From: Cristatella mucedo
Taxonomy: Eukaryota; Bryozoa; Phylactolaemata; Cristatellidae
NCBI GenBank assembly: GCA_009760855.2
Contig: WPIO01000240.1
Span: 62,001-126,000 of the forward strand
Direction: 5' to 3'
Length of the DNA stretch: 64,000 nt
This document shows positions 1 to 9,726 of the stretch, piece after piece. Made by a program: the position numbers and the translations under genes. Position 1 is the first letter of the stretch. The number at the start of each line of letters is the position of its first letter. The notes below the pieces were generated by a model. It made no database searches and was not told where the DNA came from. It was given only the letters and a program-made list of their open reading frames with translations.

Positions 1-3000
1 AGCTAACCCTGGCAGAAGAGCATCCTGGCTGCAGCTTACGATGGCAGCAGCTCACACTTGCAGAAGCTACCCATCGTTGGGGCTCACCTTGGAAGAAGCT
101 CACCCTGGTAGGAGCTCACCCTGATAGCAGCTCTTCTTTGCAACAGCTCTCCCTGGTAGCTGCTCTTACATGCTCCCTCACAGCACATCATCCTAGCAGC
201 TGCTCATTCTGGCTGTAGCTCTCCCAGGCAGAAGCTGACCCTGGCAGCAGCCCACCATGCCAGCTTGCTCTCCCTGGCAAGAGCTCACCCTGGCACGAGC
301 TCACCCTGGCACGAGCTCACCCTGGCACGAGCTCACCCTGGCACGAGCTCACCCTGGCACGAGCTCACCCTGGCACGAGCTCACCCTGGCACGAGCTCAC
401 CCTGGCACGAGCTCACCCTGGCACGAGCTCACCCTGGCACGAGCTCACCCTGGCACGAGCATACCCTGGCAGGAGCTCACCCTTGCAGTAGCTCACCCTG
501 GCACGAGCTCACCCTGGCACGAGCTCACCCTGGCACGAGCTCACCCTGGCACGAGCTCACCCTGGCACGAGCTCACCCTGGCACGAGCATACCCTGGCAG
601 GAGCTCACCCTTGAAGTAGCTCACCCTGGCACGAGCTCACCCTGGCACGAGCTCACCCTGGCACGAGCTCACCCTGGCACGAGCTCACCCTGGCACGAGC
701 TCACCCTGGCACGAGCTCACCCTGGCACGAGCATACCCTGGCAGGAGCTCACCCTTGAAGTAGCTCACCCTGGTAGCAGCTCTCCCTGGTAGAAGCACAC
801 CCTGGCAACAGCTCAATCTGGCAGCAGGTCACCTTGGCAGCAGCTCAACATGGCAACAGCTCTCCCTAGCAGAAGCTTATCCTGGCAGCAGCTCACCTTG
901 GCAGGTGTGCATCCTGGCAGAGGCTCACCCTGGCAGCAGTTTACGCAATCAGGAGTTCACCATTGCAGGAGCTATCCCTGGCAGCAGTTCTTCCTAACCG
1001 TAGCTCTCCCTTGCTGCTCCTCATCCTAGCAGTAGCTTATCCTGCCAGGAGCTAACCCCTGTAGCAGGGCATCGTGGCAGCAGCTCACCCTGACAGCATC
1101 AATTCCTGCAGCTCCTCACAATGGCAGCACCTACATCTGGTAGCAGCTCACCCTGACAGCAGCTCACCCTGGAAGCAGCTCAGCCTTGCTGCTGTTAACA
1201 CTGGCAGCAGCTTACCCTGGCAGCAGCTCACCATCGTAGCCGCTCACCGTGGCAGCAGCTTATACTGGGAGAAGCTACCCGAGGCAGGAGCTCACCTTGG
1301 CAGCCACTCACCCTGGCAGCAGCTCACCTTTACAGCAGCTCACCGAGCCCACTGCGCTTCCTGGCAGAAGCACACCCTCCCAGCAGCTCAATCTGCCAGC
1401 AGCATATCCTGGAGGCTGCTTACCATGGCAGCAGCTCACACTGGCAGAACCTAATCATCGCAGGAGCTCACCTTGTAAGCAGCTCACCCTGGTAGCAGCT
1501 CACCCTGATAGCAGCTCTCCTTGGCAGCAGCTCACCCTATTAGAAGCTCTCCATCGCAGCAGTTAATGCAAGCAGCTGCTCCCCCTGGCATCAGCTCAAT
1601 CTGGCAGCAGCTCACCTTGGCAGCAGCCCACACTGCCATCAGGTTACCCTGGCTGCAGCTCACCCTGGCAGCAGCTTACCCTGCAGCAGCTCACCTTGGC
1701 AGCAGCTCACCCTTGCCAAAGCTCAATCTAGCAGCAGCTCACACTGGCAGCAGCTCTCTCTAGCAGAAGCTCACCCTGGCAGCAGCGCACCAAGGGCAAA
1801 GCTCACCGTGGTAGTAGCTTAACCTGGCGGGAGCTTAACCTCACTGGATCTCACCCTGGCAGCAGCTATTCCTCGCAGGAGCTCACCCTGGCAAGAGCAA
1901 ACCCTGGCCGGAGCTCACCCTTGCAGCAGCTCACCCAGGCAGATGCTCTCCTTGGCAGAACCACACCCTGGCAGCAGCTCAATCTTGTAGCAGCTCGTCC
2001 TGGCAGGAGCCCACCCTTGCAAGACCTCACCCAGGTAGCAGGTTACCGTGGCAGCAGCTCACCCTGGCAGCAGCTCTCCCTGGCATTACCTTACACAGGC
2101 AGCAGCTCAATCTGGGGGCAGCTAGCCTTGGCAGTAGCTCTACCTGGCAAGAGCCCACCATTGCAGGACCTCACCCAGGTAGCAGGTTACCGTGGCAGCT
2201 GGTCACCCAGGCAGTAGGTCTCACTGGCATTACCTCACCCTGGCAGTTGCTCAAGCTGGGAGCGGCCCACCCTGGCAGCAGCTCACCCTGGCAGGACCTC
2301 ACCTAGGTAGCAGGTTACCGTGGCAGCAGCTAACCCTGGTAGAAGCTCACCCTGGCAGAAGCTTACCCGGCAGCAGCTCAATCAGGGAGCAGCCCACCCT
2401 GGCAGCAGGTCTTCCTGGCAGCAGCTCACCCTGGCAGGAACTTACTCTCTGCAGGAGCTCACCCTGGAGGCAGCTTACCGTGGAAGCAGCTAACTTTGGT
2501 AGCAGCTCTCCCTGGCAGCAGTTCATCCTAGCAGCAGCTCACCCTGGAAGCAGCGTACCCTGGCAACAGCACACCATGGAGGCAGCTAACCGTGGCAGAG
2601 GCGCCCCCTGCCAGCAGCTCACCCTGGCTGGAGCTAACCCTGGCGGATGCTCACTCTGGCAGCATCTCACCCTAGCTCCAGCTAATCTTTGTATTAGGTC
2701 AGCGAGGCAGGAGCACACCCAGGCTGGAGAACACCCTAGCAGGAGCACACCCTAGCATTGGTGAACCCTGGCAGCAAGGCACCCCGGCAGCAGCTCACCC
2801 TGGCAATAGAACACCCCGGTAGGGGCAAATGGCAGAAGGTAATGGCAGAAGCAGAAGCAGGATACAATAGATGCAGCTCACACTTGCAGCAGCTCACCCT
2901 GGCAGCAGCTCACGCTGGCAGCAGCTTAGTCTGGAAGCACCTCATCTCGGCAAGAGCTCACCGTGGCCGCAGCTCTCCCTAGCAGAAGCTCACCGTGGCC

Positions 3001-3870
3001 GTAGCTTACCCTGGCAGCAGCTCACGCTGGCAGCAGCTTAGTCTGGAAGCACCTCACCTCGGCAAGAGCTCACCGTGGCCGCAGCTCTCCCTAGCAGAAG
3101 CTCACCGTGGCCGTAGCTCACCCTGGCCAAAGCCCACCCTGGCAGGACCTCACCCAGGTAGCATGTTACTGTGGCAGCAGCTCATCCTGGCAACAGCTCT
3201 CCCTGGCATTACCTCACCCTGACTCAATCAGGGAGCAGCTCACCCTGGCAGCAGCTCACCCTGGCAGGAGCTTACCCTGGCAGAAGCTCACCCTTGCAGC
3301 AGCTAACCCTGGCAGAAGCTCAGTCTGGCAGCACCCTAGCTCCAGCTCATCTTTGCAGCAGCTCACCAGTGCAGGAGCCCAACCAAGCTGGACCTCACCC
3401 AGGCAGCAGGTTACCGTGGCAGCAGCTCACCCTGGCAGCAGCTCTCTCTGGCATAAGCAAACCCAGGCAGAGGGTACCCTGGCATCAGGTCACCCGTGCA
3501 GCAATGCAAACTAGCAGATGCACATCCAGGCAAGAGCTCACCCTGGCAGGAGCTCTCCCTGGTGGCAGGTTACAGTGGCAGCAGCTAACCCTGGTAGCAG
3601 CTATCCCTGGCAGCAGTTCATCCTAGCAGCAGCTCACCCTGGAAGCAGCGCACCCTGGCAGCAGCACACACTGGCAGCAGCTCTCCCTAGCAGAAGCTTT
3701 CCTTGGCAGCAGCGCACCCTGTCAGCAGTGCACCCTGGCAACAGCTCACTCTGGCAGCAGTTCACCCTTGCAGGAGCACACCATAGAATCAGCCAACCTT
3801 AGATGCAGGGCACCCTGGCAGCAGGTCACCCTGGCAGCAGGTCAACCTGGCTGCAGCTCACCGTGGCAGC
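1..3870. repeat. 16-bp minisatellite array, segment 1
   Basis: This is a tandem array of degenerate 16-bp units; the commonest form is agctcaccctggcagc. Recurrent substitutions (ggcagaagc, ggcaggagc, ggtagcagc, cttaccgtgg) make most neighbouring units differ at 1-4 positions, while the 16-bp phase is largely kept. The array is GC-rich and strand-asymmetric. Because 16 is not a multiple of three, all three plus-strand frames spell similar 16-residue peptides, so the open frames are not evidence of coding. Blocks of several hundred bases recur near 5.7-6.3 kb and 12.5-13.1 kb. The array is cut at its right end by a LINE insertion. Confidence 0.95.
293..773. repeat. Homogenised block of the minisatellite (gcacgagctcaccctg)
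   Basis: About 30 near-perfect 16-bp units of gcacgagctcaccctg lie here, in contrast with the degenerate units around them. A longer variant that includes ataccctggcaggagctc interrupts the run at 461, 589 and 733, that is every 128 and 144 bp (8 and 9 units). These interruptions form a small higher-order pattern. The paralogous places near 5751-5824 and 12577-12658 carry only one or two such units, so this block has been amplified locally. Confidence 0.93.
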
Positions 3871-3917
3871 ATTGTGTGCATTTAGTGGTTCCCTGTGATT
3901 CGTTCTTTATGTGCTTA

Positions 3918-3993
3918 TGCATGCTGACACTGTGCATGCTGCCACTAACCACATTTGCATGCTGACCCTGTGCATGTCACCCCTAACCATATT
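3918..3993. repeat. Two-copy 38-bp tandem duplication inside the LINE tail
   Basis: Two adjacent copies start with tgcatgctgac at 3918 and 3956 and end with ctaacca-type sequence. They differ at a few positions. Short duplications of this kind are common in LINE 3' untranslated regions; no function is proposed. Confidence 0.75.
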
Positions 3994-4065
3994 ATTCATT
4001 TCGTTTGTTTTTTTTTAAGCATGATTTTACTTACCATTCAATGGCATTTCACTTTACAGCAAATG

Positions 4066-4107
4066 TAAAGCACCTAGAGAGAGATTAAGTTCTCTGAGGG
4101 TGCTTTA
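4066..4107 (+). other. LINE 3'-terminal hairpin
   Basis: The perfect 9-bp arms taaagcacc and ggtgcttta flank a second partial stem (agaga against tctct). In L2/CR1 relatives such a hairpin next to a short tandem tail is thought to be the site recognised by the element's reverse transcriptase. Here it is a relic within the insertion. Confidence 0.65.
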
Positions 4108-5317
4108 TCAAGTGAATTATTATTATTATTATTATTGCATCCTTGCAAAAGCTCTGACTGGCAGCTGCTCAGCCTGAGAGCGGCTCACTCAGCCAGCAGC
4201 TCACCTTGGCAGGACCACACCCATGTAGAAACACATCCTGGTACGAGCACACCCTGGAAGCAGGTTACAATAGCAGCAGTTCACCCTGGCTGGAGCTCTC
4301 CCAGGCAGAAGCTGACCCTTGCAGCAGCCCACCATTCCAGCTGCACACCCTGGCAGGAGCTCACCCTGGCAGGAGCACATCCTGGCAGGAGCCTACCCTT
4401 GCAATAGCTCACCCTGGAAGCAGCTCTGGCTGGTAGAAGCAAACCCTGGCAGCAGCTCAATCTGGAAACAGCTCACCTTGGCAGCAGCTCATCCTAGCAG
4501 CAGCTCTCCCTAGCAGAAGCTTATCCTGGCACCAGCACATTCTGGCAGTATCTCTCCCTGGCAGTAGGTCACCCTTGCAGCCGCTCACATTGGAAGCAAC
4601 TCACCTTGGAAGCAACTCACACTGGGAGGAGCTCACCGAGGCAGAAGCTCAACCTGGCAGGAGCTCATCCTGGCAGCCGCTCAACCTGGTGCAGCTCACC
4701 CTTACCGCAGGTCACCGAGCCAGCAGCTTTGCGCAGCAGAAGCACACCCTTGCAGCAGCTCTATTTAGTAGCTCCTCACCCTGGCAGCAGCTACATCTGT
4801 TAGCAGCTTACCCTGACAGCAGCTCACCCTGGAAGCAGCTCACCCTGGAAGCAGTTCACACTGGCAGCAGCCCACCCTGGCTCCAGCTCACCCTGGCAGC
4901 AGCTCACCTTTGCAGGAGCTCACTGTGGCAGCAGCTTTCATTTGCAAAAGCTCAACCTGGTAGCAGTTCACCCTAGTTCAATCTGGCAGGAGCTCACCTT
5001 GGCAGCAGCTCACCCTAGCAGAAGCATACCATGGCAGCAGCCCACCTGGGCAGCTGTTCTCCCTGGCAGAAGCACAAACTGGCAGAAGCTCAATCTGGCA
5101 ATCGCGTAGACGAACATGGAGCACACAATATAACCAGCTCAACCTGGCAGTCGCGCAACCTGAAAGCTGGTCACAATAGTAGCAGTTCACCCTGGCAGCA
5201 GTCATCCTTACAGCATTTTACCCAGGCAGCAGCTCACCCTGGAAGCAGCTCACCATGGCAGTTGCGCTCACTGTCACTAGGTCACCCTTGAAGCCACTCA
5301 CCCTGGTAGCAGCTCAT

Positions 5318-5373
5318 ACTGGGAGGAGCTCACCTTGGCAGGAGCTCTCCTGCCAAGGTGAGCTCCTCCCAGT
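5318..5373. repeat. Perfect inverted repeat, 27-bp arms, 2-bp spacer
   Basis: The left arm is 5318-5344 (begins actgggaggagctcacc) and the right arm is 5347-5373 (ends gtgagctcctcccagt). They are exact reverse complements, separated by ct. Everything around them is direct repeat on one strand, so the right arm is a short stretch of minisatellite in inverted orientation. It could extrude as a cruciform or fold back in single-stranded DNA. Confidence 0.95.
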
Positions 5374-6869
5374 CCTCCTCATCTTGGCAGGAGCTCAACC
5401 TGGCAGCCACTCACACTGGAACCAGCTCACCTTTACAGCAGCTCACCGAGCCAACAGCTCTCCCTAGCAAACAGTAGCTAACCCTGGCAGCAGCACATCC
5501 TGGCAGCATCTTACCATGGCAGCAGCTCACACTTGCAGAAGCTGACCATCGCAGGAGCTTATCTTGGAAGTAGCTCACCCTAGTAGCAGCTCACCTTGAT
5601 AGCAGCTTTCCTTGGCAGTAGCTCGCCCTGGTAGAAGCTCTCTGTGGCAGCACATCATCCTAGCAGCTGCTCACTTTGGCAGCAGTTCAATCTGGCTGCA
5701 GCTCTCCCAGGCAGAAGCTGACCCTGGCAGCAGCCCTCATGCCAGCTTGCTCACCCTGGCAGGAGCTCAGCCTGGCACGAGCTCCCCCTGGCACGAGCAC
5801 ACACTGGCAGGAGCTGACCCTTGAAGTAGCTCACCCTGGCAGCAGCACTCCCTGGTAGAAGCACACCCTGGCAGCAGCTCAATCAGGCAGCAGCTCACCT
5901 TGGCAGCAGCTCAACATGGCAACAGCTATTGCTTGCAGACGCTTACCCTGGCAGCAGCGCTCCCTGGCAGGTGTGCACCCTGGCAGAGGCTCACCCTGGA
6001 AGCAGTTCACCCAGTCAGGAGCTCACCATCGCAGGAGTGATGCTATCTAGCGCAGCAACCCTGGCAGCAGTTCACCCTAGCCGTAGCTCTCCCTAGCAGC
6101 TCCTCACCATGCAGTAACTTCTCCTGGAAGGAGCTAACCCCTGTAGCATGGCATCGTGGCAGCAGCTCACCCTGGCATCAGCAATTCCTGCAGCTCCTCA
6201 CCCTGGCAGCACCTACATCTGGTAGCAGCTCACCCTGACAGCAGCTCACCCTGGAAGCAGGTCAGCCTTGCAGCAGTTAACACTGGCAGCAGCCGACCTT
6301 GGCTGCAGCTCACCCTGGCAGCATCTCACTATTGCAGGAGCTCACAATGGCAGCAGCTTTCCCTGGCAAAAGCTCAACCTGGCAGCAGCTTAATCTCACA
6401 GGAGCTTACCTTGGCAGCAGCATAACCTAGCAGAAGCTTACCCTGGCATCAGGTCACCCTGGCAGCAGCAGCTCACCTGACAGCAGTTCACCCTGGCAGC
6501 AAAGCAAACTAGCAGATGCCCATCCACGAAAGAGCTCACCCTAGCAGCTGCTCACCCTGGGAGCTGCCCACCCCGACAGCAGCACACCCTGGCAGGAGAA
6601 CACCAACGTAGGTGCATATCATGGCAGAAGCACACCAAGGTCGGAGGATACAATATATGCAGTTTACCGTGGAATCAGCTCACCGAGGCAGCAGCTCTCC
6701 TGGGCAGCAGCTTACCCTGACAGCAGCCCACCCTAGCAGGACCTCACCCAGGTAGCAGGTTACCGTGGCAGCAGCTCACCCTGGCAGCAGCTCAATCTGG
6801 GAGCAGCTTACTCTGGCAGGTGCTAACCCTGGCTAGAGCTCAAGCTTATGGCAACTTACCGTGGCAGCA

Positions 6870-6949
6870 GGTCACCCTGGCAGCAGGTCACCCTGGCAGC
6901 AGGTCACCCTGGCAGCAGGTCACCCTGGCAGCAGGTCACCCTGGCAGTA
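6870..6949. repeat. Homogenised 16-bp run (ggtcaccctggcagca)
   Basis: Five consecutive units of ggtcaccctggcagca, identical except for the last (gcagta), lie just upstream of the switch to 124-bp satellite. The paralogous place at 15095-15158 has four units. The run therefore changes copy number between two copies of the same junction. Confidence 0.9.
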
Positions 6950-7005
6950 GCTCACCCTGACAGATGCTTACCCTGTCAACAGCTTACACTGGCAGTAGGT
7001 CTCTC

Positions 7006-8649
7006 TTCTGCACACTTCGGAAACTCCATTAAGCTGACTCGAACTGTCTCGGTATACTGTTCTTTCTCGAACTAATCCGAAATGAGTTAATCAGGTGCGA
7101 TTGGCCTAAAGCAAGACTCATCACTTTGCTGAAAGGTACAGAGAGCCTTAACAAGCTGCCACGAATAGTCTCGATGTACCTAGATCCTCCGCGAAGTGCA
7201 TTTGATGCAAGTTCAGACAATAAGTTGCGATTGGCTTAATGTAGGTCGGGGCACTCTGCTGGGAGCTATGGTAAGCTCCGATTAGCAGATTCTAGTTGCA
7301 TCGATACATCAAGATATGCTGCGAACGGATGCAAGTTGACATGATCAGTCGCGAAAGGCCTAAAGAGAGACACAGCAGTCTGCTGGGTGCTACGGCAAGC
7401 TCCGATGAACTGATGCGAGGTTTCTCGATATACTACGATCGGCTGCAAACTGATGCGAGTTGACATAATCGTCGCGATAGGCTTAAAGCAAGACTCAGCA
7501 CTGCTCCAAAGTACGTAAAGCTTCGACAAGCTGCCACGAGTTGGCTCGATGTACTAAGATCTGCAGCCAAGTTATGCGAGTTCAGGAAATGAGTTGTGAT
7601 TGGCCTAAAGCATGTCAGAGCACTCGGCTGAGAGCAACGGCATGCTCCGACAAGCAGATTCGAGGTGTATTGATATACCAAGATCTGCAGCGAACTGATG
7701 TGAGGTAAAAATAATCAGTCGCCATAGACCTAAAGCATGACCCAGCACTCTGCTGCGAGCTACATCACACTCCGACGAGCAAATTCAAGGTGTAACGATA
7801 TACCAAGATCTGCAGCTAGCTGATGAGAGTTGACATAATAGCTGTCGATTGGCCTAAACCAAGATACAGCTCACTAGGGCAAGCTACAGCCCGCCCCGAC
7901 AAGCTGACTCGAGCCGTCTCGATATACCGGGTTCTACTGGAAAGTCATGCTAAATGAGTTAATCAGGTGCGATTAGCCTAAAGCAAGGTGCAGCACTCTG
8001 CTGTGAGCTATGGCAAGCTTCGACGAGCAGATTCGAGATGTCTCGATATCCCGAGATCTGCAGCTATTTGATGCTAGTCGACATAATCAGTCGTGATGTA
8101 CCAAAAGCAAGACACAGCTCACTGCTGCTCGCTACAGAAAGCTCTGACGAGCTGACTCGAACTGTCTTGATATACCGAGTTCTGCAGCGAACTCATTCAA
8201 AATAAGGTGATCAGGTGCGAACGGCCTAAATCAGGTCGGATTATTCTGCAGGGACCTATGGCATGCTCCGATTAGAACCATGAGGTTTCTCGATATTCCG
8301 AGATCTGCTGCGAACTAATGCAAGTTGACATAAACAGTCGCGAATGGCCCAAAGCAAGGCCCAGCACTCTGCTGCCAGCTATGGCAAGCTTCGACGAGCA
8401 GATTCAAGGCGTCCCGACATACCGTGATGTGCAATGAACTGATGCGAGTTAAAACAATCCGTCACGATAGGTCTAAAGTTAGATGGAGCACTGTGCCGTG
8501 GGCTACAGCAAGCTCCGACGAGCTGACTCGAGCTGTCTCGATATACCGAGATCTGCAGCTAACTAATGTGAGTTGACATACTTAGTCGCGACTGCCCTAA
8601 AGCAAGGCCCAGCACTCTGCTGGGAGCTACAGCACACTCCGACGAGAGG
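7006..8649. repeat. 124-bp satellite, subfamily A, block A1
   Basis: About 13 tandem monomers of roughly 124 bp. Recurrent landmarks in each are gagttgacataatcagtcgc, ggcctaaagcaagac, gcagcactctgctg, aagctccgacgagc and gatataccgagatctgc. The first monomer has a distinctive cacacttcgg and actgtctcggtatactg pair that also opens blocks A2, A3 and A4. Divergence between adjacent monomers is high (roughly 15-30% by eye). The block stops in mid-monomer after gacgagagg, whereas A3 continues that same monomer at about 20128. A1 is therefore truncated by the neighbouring 133-bp repeat. Confidence 0.93.
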
Positions 8650-9375
8650 AAGATAATTAATTATTTAATGAGACTATTTATGGCACTCAAGGATACATAT
8701 TTTTGGAAAAAAAGACGCGTAAATGGTTTCATCTCGATTGTCTATTGAGACTATTTATAACACTAAATGACGTTTATTTCCGGAAGAAAACACGCGTAAA
8801 AGGCTTTAGCAGGGCGGATAACTTACTCGGAACTCATGCGGTTTGAAGGTACTACCGGGAAGATAGTTAATTCTTTCACGAGAGGTATTTTAAAAGTAAA
8901 GGATATATATTTCCAAAAAAATTTGCGTAAATGGCTGTACCAGGAGAGGTAACTTGTTCGGAACACCTGAGCGTCGAAGGTATTACCAGTAAGAAAATCA
9001 GTAATTCTCGCGACTATTAATAACACTCAAGGATAGATATTTTCGGAAAAAAAGACTCGTAAATGTTTTTTTAGAAGTAGAGATAACTTACTTGGAACGC
9101 CTGCGGTCAAAGGTACTACTGGTAAGGTAATAAATTATTGAATGAGCGTATATATAAAAATCAAGGATATATATTTCCGGAAGAAAAGACGTGTACATGG
9201 TTTGAGCAGAGTAGATAACTTACTCGGAAGGCGTGCGGTTTAAAGGATCCATCAGCGGAATGACGAAAGATTAATTGAAAATAATGATAACATTATGGAT
9301 GCATATTTCCGGTAGAAAAAAGAAGCCTAAAAAGTCCCAGCAGTAAAGAACGCCTGCGGTTCGATGCATCCGGCT
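8650..9375. repeat. AT-rich tandem repeat, period about 133 bp
   Basis: Degenerate tandem copies share ordered boxes: caaggatatatatttccgg, aagacgcgtaaatgg, gataacttactcggaac, gcctgcggtttaaagg, then tactaccggtaag. The ggatatatattt box recurs at about 8898, 9030, 9163 and 9296, a spacing of 132-133 bp, with a shortened copy near 8688-8764. No protein-coding potential is evident. The family is unrelated to the 16-bp and 124-bp repeats. Diverged relatives lie at 25.9-26.34 kb. Confidence 0.85.
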
Positions 9376-9385
9376 AAAATCGATA

Positions 9386-9726
9386 AACTGTCCGACAATT
9401 AAAGACGCAACTCCATCTGGTTTCTTTCACACCCCTAGATCAATCAAAACTGGAGGTGGAGTTGCTATTATCGTGAGCTCGAAATTCAACTTCAAGCCAT
9501 TTGCAGTACCCTCGAAGCAGTCTTTTGAATCAATTGTCTTGGTCTCACCCGGAAACAATCTACCGAGAGTGGCAGTAGTCTATCGCCCACTAGGTACCAA
9601 ATCCTCCTTTATCTCAGATTTCTCCGATCACATTTCGATTCTGTGTGCAAGAAATCGATCCTTCCTCGTAATGGGTGATTCAGCATTCACTTTGATAACT
9701 TATCTGATGCTGTCAGCACCGAATTT
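9386..9726 (+). pseudogene. LINE (L2/CR1-like) endonuclease-domain fragment
   Basis: Reading from 9386 without a stop, the plus strand encodes a piece of an apurinic-type (APE) endonuclease of a non-LTR retrotransposon. Visible pieces are GFFHTPRS followed by GGGVAIIVSS at about 9417-9479, then SFESIVLV, RVAVVYRP, and a stretch leading to LVMGD near 9678, where the family normally has GDFN. One T appears to be missing at about 9679-9681. Downstream of it the family-like peptide (SIHFDNLSDAVSTEF) continues in the next frame. The fragment stops at 9726, where the minisatellite begins, so the C-terminal endonuclease and the whole reverse transcriptase are absent. It is a dead internal fragment. 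The clade assignment rests on motif style and is moderately certain. Confidence 0.82.

Larger units (their letters stand above)
3875..4137 (+). mobile_element. 5'-truncated LINE 3' end, L2/CR1-like, with (ATT)n tail
   Basis: About 263 bp of non-minisatellite DNA sits inside the 16-bp array. Its 3' part has the hallmarks of L2/CR1-type LINE tails: a perfect inverted repeat taaagcacc (4066-4074) and ggtgcttta (4099-4107) forming a terminal hairpin, followed by a run of ATT triplets ending at 4136. The minisatellite continues at once with gcatccttgcaaaagctc. The paralogous minisatellite near 11570 reads straight through this point without the insert. The tetramer attg is present at both edges (3871-3874 and 4134-4137) and may be a short target-site duplication, although it overlaps the ATT tail. 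No coding part remains. The family assignment rests on the tail architecture, not on a database match. Confidence 0.75.
4138..7005. repeat. 16-bp minisatellite array, segment 2
   Basis: This continues segment 1 in the same orientation after the LINE insertion. Most units are degenerate. It contains a 54-bp near-palindrome (5318-5373) and a homogenised run at 6870-6949. Its last 550 bp align closely with 14.7-15.23 kb, including the marker agctcaagcttatggca just before the homogenised run. The array ends at ctctc, where the 124-bp satellite takes over. Confidence 0.95.

Noticed and set aside
257-3802. Long open frames encoding 16-residue repeats (HPGSSSPWQQLTLAAA type)
   Set aside because: The 16-bp unit reads through all three plus frames with the same peptide, frames change at every indel, and no frame is preserved between paralogous blocks. 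Best explained by the repeat, not by a protein.
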